Of a stretch of DNA of 64,000 nt, positions 9,601-17,705 are shown piece by piece (the first letter of the stretch is position 1; each line of letters begins with the position of its first letter). The stretch lies in assembly GCF_963422355.1 (NCBI RefSeq), contig NC_085090.1, positions 1,018,001 to 1,082,000 of the forward strand, given 5' to 3'. The notes below the pieces were generated by a model, which saw only the letters and a program-made list of their open reading frames with translations, was not told the DNA's origin and did no database searches. Source of the stretch: Corticium candelabrum (taxonomy: Eukaryota; Porifera; Homoscleromorpha; Homosclerophorida; Plakinidae). The position numbers and the translations under genes were made by a program.

Positions 9601-10640
9601 CAGACAAAATAACCAGTAACATCCAGTAGGTTCTTGTTGGGACCGTGTAAATTCCTATCAGGTGCTGTAAGGGTTGTGTTCCACTGTTTGTTGAACCTGG
9701 AGAACAGTTTTGCCGGTATGACGGAAACGTCTGCTCCCGTGTCTATCTTGAATTGTACTGGTGTGTTTTTGATCAAAAGTGAGACCATCCAAGGACTACT
9801 ACTACCAGGCGCAGTGAGAGCTCCGAGGAAAACCCCATTTTCAGTATTATCAGTATCAGAAACGACTTCACTGACGAACTTACTACGGCATTGTGCGCCA
9901 TAGTGGCCTATCTTCTGACACTTTGAGCATTTGGCTTCCCGTGCGGGACAATTAGCCCTGTTGTGGCCTGGCGTACGCCCACACCGTCCGCAGGTTTCCT
10001 TGAAACTGGTTGTAGTCCTTGTCTCTGTTGGCTTCTTCTTACCCTTCTCAACGGCGCTGACATCCTTGCCCAGTGTGCCGCCCGTTGGTTCCTCTGAGAA
10101 ATGACTGCGTAGCGTTTTCTGTTGTTGTTTCACTGCTTCTGACTGCCTAGCTGACACTACTGCTTTCTCCAGCGTAAGTTCATGGTCTAGCTGTAATCTT
10201 TCTGACAGTTTCAAGTCTCTCAAACCAACTACGATACGATCTCGAATGAGATCATCGTGCAATACGCCAAACTGACAGTGCTCAGCTAGAGTATACAGCG
10301 ATGTTATAAACGCGTCTACTGGCTCACCCTCTCCTTGGGATCTCTGATTGAAACGAGCTCGTTCGTAGATAATGTTTCTCTTCTTTACGAAGTGGCTCTC
10401 GAACTTCACTTTTACCTCGCTATAGCTCTTCATCTCCTCTCCTGACAATGCTAGCAACGTGAGTACGTCCTCAGCCTTTTCTCCCATTGCGTAGACTAAT
10501 GTAGAGACTTGTGTCGGACCTTCCTTCTTGTCCAGCCCTGTGGCTTCTCGGTACCGCTCGAATCGTTTGATCCACCTCACCCAGTCTTCTGGATGAGTAA
10601 AGTCGAAAGGCGTTGGCAACGGAAACGTCGAGTTCGCCAT
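6678..10640 (-). CDS. gypsy-A Gag-Pol polyprotein
   Basis: 1320 residues in one frame. Gag occupies about 1-210. Two CCHC zinc knuckles lie near 217-252 (CGRCGRTPGHNRANC and CSKCQKIGHYGAQC). The aspartic protease active site is FKIDTGADVSVI near 298. The reverse transcriptase core has VDDI near 580, and RNase H has SADASSYGLGAVL near 727. Integrase has an HHCC finger (HGSHQG with CVTC, about 950-985) and the D-D-E residues in MDLF, SDNGPQF and NGEAERAVQ (about 1015, 1068, 1102). A basic tail follows. Gag and Pol are fused without a frameshift or stop, so their ratio must be set by proteolysis or other means. The Met at 10640 is only 9 nt from the LTR. Confidence 0.95.
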   Translation of the reverse strand: MANSTFPLPTPFDFTHPEDWVRWIKRFERYREATGLDKKEGPTQVSTLVYAMGEKAEDVLTLLALSGEEMKSYSEVKVKFESHFVKKRNIIYERARFNQRSQGEGEPVDAFITSLYTLAEHCQFGVLHDDLIRDRIVVGLRDLKLSERLQLDHELTLEKAVVSARQSEAVKQQQKTLRSHFSEEPTGGTLGKDVSAVEKGKKKPTETRTTTSFKETCGRCGRTPGHNRANCPAREAKCSKCQKIGHYGAQCRSKFVSEVVSDTDNTENGVFLGALTAPGSSSPWMVSLLIKNTPVQFKIDTGADVSVIPAKLFSRFNKQWNTTLTAPDRNLHGPNKNLLDVTGYFVCRLQKGECSVEDNVYVVENLSNPLLGRPAIEKLNLLSRIESVRSDKLVPSIVTEYSDVFQGLGSLHDEYHICLKENSKPFALSTPRRIAIPLLPKVKEELSRMEALDVISKVEGPTDWCAPMVVVPKPNGTVRICVDLTKLNQSVRRERHILPSVEDTLAQLGNAQVFTKLDANSGFWQVRLSKASSPLTTFITPFGRYCFHRLPFGITSAPEHFQKRMSQILEGLESVVCMVDDILVFGVNQEQHDQRLRQVLTKLRAAGVTLNKQKCVFSVPSVKFIGQIVSQGGIQPDPEKVSAITEMATPKNVAELRRFLGLVNHQAKYVKDLSEITEPLRALLQQKSHWHWGGPQNEAFERIKRKITTVPVLALYHPNQATILSADASSYGLGAVLQQQQSDGKYKAIAYASRSMSETERRYAQIEKEALAVTWASERFQHYLIGRDFTIETDHKPLVPLLGSKGLDDLPPRIQRFRMRLFRFSFSIRHIPGKELVTADALSRQPILTPSKVDQIVEEEVEHFTSLFSETLPASEKRLEEIKVLQNEDTAISQTKTYVTTEWPKSHLLQGESRLYWNLRNELHIHDGLLLRGSRIVIPPTMRAEVLHTLHGSHQGVSKCRERAKQAVWWPGISTQIEALVANCVTCARERRNPAEPLVYTPFPAYPWQKVAMDLFEWRGRPYLLVIDYYSRYVEIALLSSTTSPAVINHLRSIFARHGFPEIVVSDNGPQFSSEAFRQFGKECQFSHVTSSPGFPQANGEAERAVQTIKSLLQKRDDPYMALLSYRSTPLHNGFSPAELLMSRKLRTNVPMIPDQLRPRVPDLSALRNTEERAKNKMKQDFDKHHKAKDLAVLLPGTKVWVPDQRQYGTVVASASPRSYIVTTPQKQVRRNRRSLRPITLEEGASQTSTEQSQDVTKESQVPCEDQPVSRSSVPVQQGAETSEKPDCSVRVHEPRTSIMDSPVITSSGRVSRPPQRLDL

Positions 10641-10649
10641 CTGTCACCA
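10632..10649 (-). other. gypsy-A primer-binding site overlapping the start codon
   Basis: Directly after the 5' LTR the minus strand reads TGGTGACAG, then the ATG of gag-pol. A normal-length tRNA primer complementarity (about 12-18 nt) would run into the coding sequence. Gypsy-B has the related TGGTGTCAG at the same place, suggesting the same or a similar tRNA primer. Confidence 0.7.
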
Positions 10650-10781
10650 TGTAGTATCAAGCGATTGCGGTTCAACACGGAGATTGCTGACACGTGGTCT
10701 ATTGACTGAACACAACTCAAGACAAAACTACGCATGCCCGTACCCGTAGTTAGTATCCCGTATTGGGGAACGCCCACTACA
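10650..10781 (-). repeat. gypsy-A 5' LTR
   Basis: 132 bp, identical to 6536-6667 as read. It is followed on the high-coordinate side by the AATTT target duplication at 10782-10786. Confidence 0.95.
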
Positions 10782-10947
10782 AATTTGTTCGGATTATCAA
10801 AATACGAAGCCTTGGAGACCCAGACATAGCCTTGACAATCCAGACCGTTTGCGCATACATATGTCAACAATTACATGCCTACGCAGGGACAAGAATTCTT
10901 GCAACGCAACGAACTAAGTAGGTAACCCAACAACAAGCAAAAGCAAC

Positions 10948-12630
10948 TCATTTCTCAAAGTAGTCCGTCACCCGCGTCTGTTCAAGAGTGCTTAGTCTCT
11001 TTTTAGCTGCAAGGTCACGTAGGCTCCGAAGAACACTCAAGCTGTATTGAGTTGCTTCTGTCTGTTCCCGAAACCATGTCAAACAATCAGAGAGCATTTG
11101 AAATGCACTGCCATGAGAGATGCCAGACTGGTTTGTGCTTGAATCATGATCAGAACTTTGCATTTCATCTTCATCTGCAGCAGTCTCTTCATCACGACCG
11201 TGAGCCAAGACTTCAGTGACAATTTCATCATCATCCAAATGAGTGTAACCAGGATCCAAATTGTCTACCATTAACCACTCCTCAATTTCTGTTGAAGTCA
11301 TTTCATAACCCAAAGCAGAGAAGAGAGGGGTCAAATTAGAAGAAGGCTCTTCAAATGACTCTCCTGATTCTGTGATGCCAGCAGGTTCCTGACTGCCTTC
11401 GTCAGGATAAATGGGTAGAATCTTTCTCCAAGACAATCGAATTGTTCTAGGTGTAATTTCATCCCAACTAGCGGAAACTTTATCAGAAATTTCCATCATG
11501 TTGATTCCACAAACAAAGTCAATGATTGACACACCTCTATCATTTTGAAGAATAAGATCTTGAAGCATCTTTTTCCTGTATCGGCGTTTAATGGATACTA
11601 GCACACCTTGATCCATGGGTTGAATTAACGAAGTGACATTCGGTGGAAGGAACTTTGCGATCACTTTGCCATCTGCTGATATCAGGTCTTCTTCATTCGG
11701 ATGAGCAGAACAGTTGTCAAGCAGAAGGACAGCTTTATCATCCAAACCCTTTTCCCTTAACGTTTCCTGCACTACAGGAACAAACTTATGATGGAACCAG
11801 TCAGAAAATATTCCTGTGTTCACCCAAGCATTAGACTGGTTGTAGTAACTCACTGGCAAGTGATCACGATTGACGTTTTTGAAACAACGAGGATTCTTGG
11901 ATTTACCTATCAAGACCAAGGGTAGTTTTATGCTACCAGACGCGTTTGAGCAGGCACTGATGGTAACACGGTCCTTTTGAGTCTTGCGCCCATCAGCAGA
12001 CCTCTCAAAGTGACCAGCAAGCGTTTTCTGAGGCAGCAGCTTATGGTACAAACCTGACTCGTCACAGTTGAATATTTGTTCAGTGCTGTAATCACTATCC
12101 TTGACAAAAGCTTGGAAACGTAACACAAACTGATCAGCAGCTGGTTTATCGGCAGACAGCTTTTCTCCTTGTAAGGCCAGCTGTCTAATGCAATGACGCT
12201 TACAAAATCTCCAAAGCCAACCAGACGAGGCAACAAAGTTGCCGAAATCCTCTTCTTGAGAAGACTCCTTTAATTTCTCGTGAAGCTGCAAGGCCTTTGC
12301 TTGTAGTAGTGGGCCTGATACAGGAATGCCTTTCTCGCGCGTCTGCCGAAACCACATGAAAACAGCCCTCTCCAGCTCCTCGTAAGTAGAAAGCTTCATT
12401 GTTTTGGCAAGTCGACTCGTTCCCATTTCGGTTAGCTTCCTTTCGTATTGCCTCAGTTCAGACTCTTTCCTCTTGATATCGCTAATGGTGCTTCGACCGA
12501 TTCCATATCGTTCACACAGCACAGAATAGGAGGCACTTCCCAGTTCATCCAGTATTGCTACCTTCTGCTCTATTGTTAGAGTCTTGTGAGCCCGTTTTGT
12601 CTTCTTTGTTATATCTTTGTCTGACGACAT
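10948..12630 (-). CDS. pogo/Tigger transposase (Tigger-A)
   Basis: 560 residues, uninterrupted. An N-terminal Psq-type helix-turn-helix covers about 17-65 (LTIEQKVAILDEL, YGIGRSTISDIKRK). A CENP-B-like second HTH covers about 80-160. The DDE_1 catalytic domain has Asp in FNCDESGLYHK (about 190), LLLDNCSAHP (about 305) and QPMDQGVL (about 340), giving the D-D-D arrangement of pogo/Tigger enzymes. An acidic, variable tail runs to residue 560. It is predicted to bind the element's CAGTAGAGCC ends and move it by cut and paste into TA. The Met at 12630 follows stops and sits about 175 bp inside the right TIR. Confidence 0.92.
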   Translation of the reverse strand: MSSDKDITKKTKRAHKTLTIEQKVAILDELGSASYSVLCERYGIGRSTISDIKRKESELRQYERKLTEMGTSRLAKTMKLSTYEELERAVFMWFRQTREKGIPVSGPLLQAKALQLHEKLKESSQEEDFGNFVASSGWLWRFCKRHCIRQLALQGEKLSADKPAADQFVLRFQAFVKDSDYSTEQIFNCDESGLYHKLLPQKTLAGHFERSADGRKTQKDRVTISACSNASGSIKLPLVLIGKSKNPRCFKNVNRDHLPVSYYNQSNAWVNTGIFSDWFHHKFVPVVQETLREKGLDDKAVLLLDNCSAHPNEEDLISADGKVIAKFLPPNVTSLIQPMDQGVLVSIKRRYRKKMLQDLILQNDRGVSIIDFVCGINMMEISDKVSASWDEITPRTIRLSWRKILPIYPDEGSQEPAGITESGESFEEPSSNLTPLFSALGYEMTSTEIEEWLMVDNLDPGYTHLDDDEIVTEVLAHGRDEETAADEDEMQSSDHDSSTNQSGISHGSAFQMLSDCLTWFREQTEATQYSLSVLRSLRDLAAKKRLSTLEQTRVTDYFEK

Positions 12631-12750
12631 GAGAACGTGTACCCGGATATGATCAGATGTTTGTTATTTCCCGGATATGAAAGGACGTTTGCACAAGGCC
12701 TCGGAATTCTAAATGCTCTCTGGAAACTCGAGGTCAAGCAGTTAGGGACA

Positions 12751-12804
12751 TTCGGATTAGCGAGGGTTCGGATTAACGAGGTTCGGATTAGCGAGGCTCT
12801 ACTG
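12751..12804 (-). repeat. Tigger-A right TIR with three subrepeats
   Basis: Three head-to-tail copies of TTCGGATTAGCGAGG (12751, 12767, 12782; the middle one has AACG) lead to the tip GCTCTACTG at 12804, then TA. The left tip carries only one full copy. These are likely transposase-binding sites. Confidence 0.85.
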
Positions 12805-12806
12805 TA

Positions 12807-12936
12807 CAGGCAATCGCCCTCACGTGACCAACATCAATTGCCTCTCCTTTTTTACGATGGGCCCCGATATTTGCGGTGGTAAACCGGAGCATCCTCGTTG
12901 CATCGTTCCAGCTGCATATACCACCTTTTCCTTGAG
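12807..12936 (-). pseudogene. piggyBac-like exon, part before the Tigger insertion
   Basis: Begins after a CTAG acceptor and encodes KVVYAAGTMQRGCSGLPPQI followed by VKKERQLMLV, matching the piggyBac segment VYxxGTxRxNRKGLP...KKG. An in-frame TGA and a small shift lie near 12820. It continues at 6463 once Tigger-A and one TA are discounted. Confidence 0.65.
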
Positions 12937-13009
12937 CTAGCGAAATAATTTACCTACGAGGAAACATAATGCCTACTACAGCAATGCACTAAAAATAGAA
13001 ACCATACCG

Positions 13010-13345
13010 AAAGTGTTGTTATGGTCTCCGAAATATTCGTTAGGGTTGTTCAAAATTGTCAACAGCTTTACGAGCGTATTAACCCTAGCTTTTCTGAAAC
13101 CCGCCTTTTCTTCCCAAGGCGTGCATAATATTGTTGATGCACAATTCAAAGCTATAAATTTATTGGTTAGCAATAGATTTGATTGTATTTGAAACCTTAT
13201 ACGTTGAGGTAGACATTTCTCTAGATGACTTCTTGGAGGACCACCTTTCCAGTGAGGGGCAAAATTCTTAACTGATCGTCGAGTTCCATTCTCGTGACTG
13301 CTCTTGGGCATGAGACACAATTCATTGTATATTCCAGAGATAGAG
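13010..13345. repeat. Dispersed repeat B, copy 1
   Basis: About 335 bp nearly identical to 18695-19025 in the same orientation, from GTTATGGTCTCCGAAATATTCG to ATTCCAGAGAT. Minor indels between copies (for example a 5-base difference near 13050). The minus strand has a short open frame in both copies, but the differences look neutral. No protein family recognised. Confidence 0.8.
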
Positions 13346-13740
13346 TGGAAATTTGAATGAAACGTATCATCCAGTCAAAATTGTTGATAAAACGTGAAAC
13401 AAGGCTTTAAGGGATAGGTAAATAAACACCCGGATTACTATATTTGTGTTGGAAGATCCTAGAATGCTTGGAATGCATGTCTGTTATTGGGTGAGCTTGG
13501 TGACGTCATTTTCTACTCGAACGATTTATCTTTTATTATCTTTGTTTTAGACATTTTCTAAAGGTGTACGCAAAACCCGACTACCCTCCAAACCTGAGCA
13601 ATCTCTACACAGCTGTAGGGTACTACCGTGAAATGACTTGTTTCGATGTCACTGATGTGCGCTAAAACTTGTACGTCCTCACGCTAAGCGCAGACGAAAA
13701 AGCAATTCCATCTGCTTCTACATATTATACACTGATTGTT
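13346..13740. other. No gene recognised; possible lost piggyBac exons
   Basis: This is where the central catalytic exons of the piggyBac-like gene would be expected on the minus strand. I see none of the expected motifs, so that part is lost or too degraded. A short plus-strand open stretch after a TTTTAG (13551-13666) has no recognisable match. Confidence 0.4.
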
Positions 13741-13765
13741 CACAGTACAAGCTGGCAAGTCATAC

Positions 13766-14462
13766 CTGCTGAAGTACAGGTTGGATCTTAAAAAGCCGGT
13801 CTGTTGTTGGTGTAGTGGCACCCTTATCCCCAAGACTGAGATTGGGTGCCACCTGGCCCTCAGCACCTGGGCCGGCTGGTTGCTCTGTTTCCTGTACCCC
13901 AGTGCTGGGGTCAGGGACCGGCTCTGAGGCGTGCTGTGTCCTCTGCTCCAATCTTCTGGGACGACGGGTTTTTTTTGAATGATAAACTCATTCAACTAAC
14001 CAAAAACATCCTGTAACACTTTCCATTTTCACAAATTGTTTATCTACTAACCTTCAGTGAATGAGAGATGGCAAGAAACCGTCGTCCCGATATGGTGTTT
14101 TGAAAAATGAGTTGGCCCCAAAAATCACTTTTGGATCTGTAGTGAGAGATCTGGCGCAGACGGACTAATCCCATGCCCAAAACAAGGCCAAAATAGGCTC
14201 TGAGCTCCTGGGGGTGGTGTCGTGCTGCCATTGGAAGCTCTTCTCCGTTGCTTTTCTATGCCGTCCCTTGCTGTTCGTCCAGGCCACTATCTTCTGAAGG
14301 ATGTTGTCGTCGAAATACAGCGAAAAAAGGTCGAGAGGTGTAGAGTTGTCGGGAAGGTGACGGGGTAGATGGGCGCCGACAGGACGTGTGTGTTGAAAGG
14401 GTGGTAAGGTGACTTTAACGTCTTCACAGTCGGGGTGGTGTGCTTCTAATTCAAGTAATCTG
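13766..14462 (-). pseudogene. piggyBac transposase-like, N-terminal exons
   Basis: The first exon (about 14462-14052) follows a TTTGTAG acceptor and encodes PLDLFSLYFDDNILQKIVAW, then, after a one-base shift in a run of C near 14215, ELRAYFGLVLGMGLVRL and SKSDFWGQLIFQNTISGRRF. These match the start of the piggyBac transposase domain (FFxxxLLxxIVxxTN, ELxAFxGLxxxMG, FxxxMSRxRF). It ends at a donor AAG then GTTAGT. A second exon (about 13960-13766) ends with DRLFKIQPVLQQ, the DxLxKIRPVLD motif, and a donor GTATGA. The frameshift and missing middle make it a pseudogene. Introns are unusual for an active piggyBac and suggest an old domesticated or host-like copy. Confidence 0.6.
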
Positions 14463-14628
14463 CTACAAATACATATAATTACTGTTACCTTGCCCGCCAA
14501 CTGTATTATATAATTATTACAAACTTCTTCTCTTCAGTCCAGCCGGTTTTAGGCGGGGTTGGCCTAAACGTACAACGATCTACGTTTCTAGAAAGTGCAG
14601 TATATAAAACTAAAGAATTCTTTCGCAC

Positions 14629-14631
<3 letters not shown>

Positions 14632-14703
<72 letters not shown>
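14632..14703. repeat. Compound (CT)n-(CA)n microsatellite
   Basis: About 42 bp of CT repeats run directly into about 30 bp of CA repeats. It lies between the candidate exon at 14749-14818 and the piggyBac-like exon ending at 14462. Confidence 0.97.
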
Positions 14704-14705
<2 letters not shown>

Positions 14706-14748
14706 AACAACAGCAAACAAACAAAAACAGTCAGATGTTTTTACTTAC

Positions 14749-14818
14749 ATTTCATACCACCTTTTCCCTTCCTCGACCTCTTCCGTCCACCGCTGCAACT
14801 CCCTCCAAATGCTGACAT
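14749..14818 (-). pseudogene. Candidate short first exon of the piggyBac-like gene
   Basis: On the minus strand an ATG at 14818 opens a basic Gly/Lys/Arg-rich stretch (GGRKRSRKGKGGMK) ending at a consensus donor GTAAGT. Basic N-termini are usual in PGBD proteins, but the splice phase does not fit the next exon cleanly, so this is a weak call. Confidence 0.22.
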
Positions 14819-14819
14819 T

Positions 14820-15374
14820 CCTCTCCACCTTCAAACTTTCCGCTAGAGCAGTCCGGTTTAGAATCTTGTCTACGTCGGTTTGCAATCTTGCCTACATACG
14901 TCCAGGCTGGTTGTTGCTCTCAATGTTGTCATCCTTGGAGGTAAAGGTGGGAAGGATCCTCAAGTCTCATCAGTTTCGTCTCATATGTCTCATGGGAGAT
15001 CTCATCTAGGACTAGTGTGTCGAGTTGCCACCGTTCCTTGACGAGGTTACTCTATGTTGATCCATACTGTAGCATCATCAGGTAAGGCAGGAGACTCCCT
15101 TACACTGTGACGTCACTCATGGTGTTTCTTCTATTTGGCATTAAAGCTCGCCTCTGCACTCTTTGATGTGGTGCCATTACGGTTGTATGCAATTAGTGCC
15201 ATGTGTGGGTCATACGGATTGTTCTTACAGCTCTTTCAGCCAACCATTACTTTTCGAGTTACGGGCTACTTGTTTGATGGGAGAAATGCATGCGCTGTTG
15301 CAAAACTGCTAACCCTTGTGATGAATACTAAGGGCCATTGTCCTTTATTATCGAGCAAAAATATTTTTGAGCGA
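14820..15374. other. No gene recognised
   Basis: Mixed-composition sequence between the piggyBac-like remnant and Tigger-B. Short frames only, no recognisable motif. Confidence 0.5.
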
Positions 15375-15376
15375 TA

Positions 15377-15402
15377 CAGTCAACCTCACATTTAGCGACA
15401 TC
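15377..15402 (+). repeat. Tigger-B left TIR
   Basis: CAGTCAACCTCACATTTAGCGACAT, preceded by TA. A single C/T difference from the right end within the first 20 bases. Confidence 0.85.
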
Positions 15403-15543
15403 TGAAAGGGCATAATATTTAGGTCGTTATTTGCGATGTGTCGTTGAACCCAATGTACACGTTTACGCACAGTAAATGCCTTATAGAGGCTTACTAACAG
15501 GTTTGACATTTATTTTAGTTTAATATATCAACTCGCGAGCAAT

Positions 15544-17138
15544 CTAGTTTTCATTTATGGGTTTAAAGTACTGTTCAATGCGCTGTTGCTTTTGGTTTTT
15601 GAAGTATTGGTCCACCATATACTCACGAATATTTGCCAATTTCAGGCACTCTGCCTCTGACCCTTGAATTGTCCGAAGATAGTCCAATGCTGATCCAATG
15701 CTTGTCATAGCCTCTTTGAACGATGGTGGAGGAGAAGTATCAATTTCTTTGACATCTTCGTCAGAGCTAGTGCTTTCATTGAGTGGTTCTCTTGTTTCTG
15801 GAAAGACTGTGTCTAAAATATCATTAACGGAGTCTCCCTCACTGCTAGGCCCCACAGCAACACATTGGTCTACGTCAACGAATTCGGTCCAGTCAATCCC
15901 TTGTGTGAGACCAGCATCCTCTGCGTTGCTCCAAAGCGGAAAGGAATGCGGAAGACGCGGCTCTTCCACTCCTTCACCCACGCGGCGAAATCCTGCGTGG
16001 CAATAGCAATTGCGAATGACTTGAGCATCAACCGATTCCCATGCTATTTTTAGCCACTCTAAAGCGTGAAGAACGTTAATTGCAAATGGCGTTTCCGTTT
16101 CGTAGCAGAGCAATCGCTTCTTCATCAACAATCGCCTATAGTGAAACTTCAAGTTCTTTATAATGCCTGCATCCATTGACTGGACTATAGACGTTGTGTT
16201 TGGAGGAAGAAAGAATACTTTCACGTTTGACAAGCCAACCTGAGGGTGGCCTGAAAAATGGTCAAGAATCAACGCAATTTTTCTTTTCTGGCCAAGCATT
16301 CTGCGTTTAACTTTCTCAGCCACGGCTCAAATAACTGCTTCGTCATCCAAGCAGTTCTGTTAGCATCGTAAGCTACGGGAATGTTTGCCACACCGCGAAA
16401 GCAATGTGGTTTCTTGCTTTTGCCAATAGCAAATAGAGACAATTTTTCTCCCATAGCGCTGGCGGCGACAAGAATTGTTAGGCGTTCCTTAGAATGTTTT
16501 CCTCCTCGGCACTTTTCACCTTTGAATACGAGGGTTCTATCAGGCATGAGTTTCCAAAATAGCGCAGTTTCATCTGCATTAAAGATGTTGTCATCAGAGA
16601 ATTCTTGTCGAATCAATTCCAGCTGATTTTGAACCCAATCAGCTGCAGCATTTTTGTCAGCTGATTGACTTTCGCCGTGCATTTTCTTTGATGCTATCGC
16701 ATTCCTCTTCTTCCAGCGATCCACCCAATTGAGATCGAGGCAATTTTCGTCAAACGACTCGTAAGCAGCAACTTCTCTTCTTTTCAGCTCTTTTCCTATT
16801 GCGGTTGCCTTCGTTAGAATCTCCAGACAAGTTATCGGAGTTTCTGGACAATTGGCCCTAATTCGACGAAACCACTCAAGCAGAGCAGCGTCGATCTGAG
16901 AATATCTCGATAACTTTGAACTCTTAGCAGCTAGGCTCGTTCCGCTGGCAACTACTTCTTCTATTCGACGCCTGTCTTTGATGATGCCAGCTAAAGTACC
17001 GTGAGGGACGTCGTACTTCTTTTCCAACGCATTCCGTGACACGCCGGAGTCGAGTTCGGCCAAAATCGCGTATTTTTCTGAGAATGACAGCCGTTTTCGC
17101 TTTCTGGAAGCCATGCTCAAGACACGTGATCGGCGCAT
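15544..17138 (-). pseudogene. pogo/Tigger transposase (Tigger-B), one frameshift
   Basis: Two overlapping frames cover a complete CENP-B/jerky-like transposase. The first (17138 or, more likely, Met 17114 with MASRKRKR) holds the Psq HTH (LSFSEKYAILAEL, VPHGTLAGIIKDR), the CENP-B HTH (WFRRIRANCPETPI, WVDRWKKRN) and the first Asp in NADETALFWK. It stops after a frame change near 16300. The second runs to 15544 with Asp in ALILDHFSGHP and in QSMDAGIIKN, then an acidic tail. One small indel separates them, so inactivation is recent or a sequencing error. If intact it would be about 530 residues, the usual size. Confidence 0.85.
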
Positions 17139-17329
17139 GCGTTACAAAATTTACATTGGTCGGTATAAACGAGGAAAGTAGTACTACACCGGACAGTTTA
17201 GACAGGTCGGTAAATGCAATTTGTCACTATATCCGCTGTCGCTAAACCCGAGGTAGGAAGACATATTTTGTACTACCTTCTTGATAGGGTAAAACGTTTC
17301 GGTCGTTAATACCAATGTGTCGCTAAACC

Positions 17330-17356
17330 CAATGTCGCTAAATGTAAGGTTGACTG
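17330..17356 (-). repeat. Tigger-B right TIR
   Basis: ATGTCGCTAAATGTAAGGTT then GACTG, followed by TA at 17357-17358. Confidence 0.85.
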
Positions 17357-17640
17357 TACTATGAGCCCATCACATACGAAATACGCTATCGCGAAGATGA
17401 TGTTGGACAATTGTGTTAGTTGAATACAACAAACGATACTGAATTAGTCAGTGCTTACCCAACTAAATAATACAACAGTAGCAGTGTTGCCGTTGCTGTT
17501 GCTGCTATTATTCCTGCTGGTGTTGCTGTTGCTGCAATATGTGATTGTGCTGCCATCCATGCAGGTGCTGCCGACATTCGTGCTTAGTACCGTTCCTGCT
17601 ACTGCTGTTCGTCCTGCAGTTGGTGCAGTTCGTGGTGCTA

Positions 17641-17705
<65 letters not shown>
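17641..17705. repeat. (GTTGCT)n hexanucleotide microsatellite
   Basis: About ten uninterrupted CTGTTG units, with degenerate versions of the same unit from 17480. The long alternating Ala/Val frame through it is a repeat artefact. Confidence 0.95.

Larger units (their letters stand above)
6536..10781 (-). mobile_element. gypsy-A: full-length Ty3/gypsy LTR retrotransposon
   Basis: A 4246-bp element with 132-bp LTRs that I read as identical base for base, a perfect 5-bp target duplication AATTT (6531-6535 and 10782-10786), and one uninterrupted gag-pol frame. There is no envelope frame. Structure on the minus strand is 5' LTR, primer-binding site, gag, protease, reverse transcriptase, RNase H, integrase, polypurine tract, 3' LTR. 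Identical LTRs mean very little time since insertion. It inserted into the left arm of Tigger-A. Confidence 0.95.
6466..12804 (-). mobile_element. Tigger-A: pogo/Tigger transposon carrying a gypsy insertion
   Basis: Inverted ends CAGTAGAGCCTCGCTAATCCGAA (left, 6466) and the same word inward from 12804 on the minus strand, flanked by TA on both sides (6464-6465 and 12805-12806), the target duplication expected of Tc1/mariner-pogo elements. Excluding gypsy-A, the element is about 2.1 kb with a single intact transposase. Gypsy-A sits 70 bp inside the left end, in the transposase 3' flank, so the transposase frame was spared. The element lies within an exon of the piggyBac-like pseudogene. Confidence 0.87.
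15377..17356 (-). mobile_element. Tigger-B: second pogo/Tigger transposon
   Basis: A 1980-bp element with inverted ends CAGTCAACCTCACATTTAGC (from 15377) and CAGTCAACCTTACATTTAGC (inward from 17356), flanked by TA at 15375-15376 and 17357-17358. Both ends also contain GTCGCTAAACCC-type subterminal words. It carries one transposase with a single frameshift. It belongs to the same superfamily as Tigger-A but has different ends and a diverged protein, so it is a separate family. Confidence 0.87.

Noticed and set aside
13551-13666. Short plus-strand exon-like stretch (PDYPPNLSNLYTAVGYYREM) after a TTTTAG
   Set aside because: No downstream donor, no neighbouring exon and no family recognised; on the strand opposite to the gene expected there.
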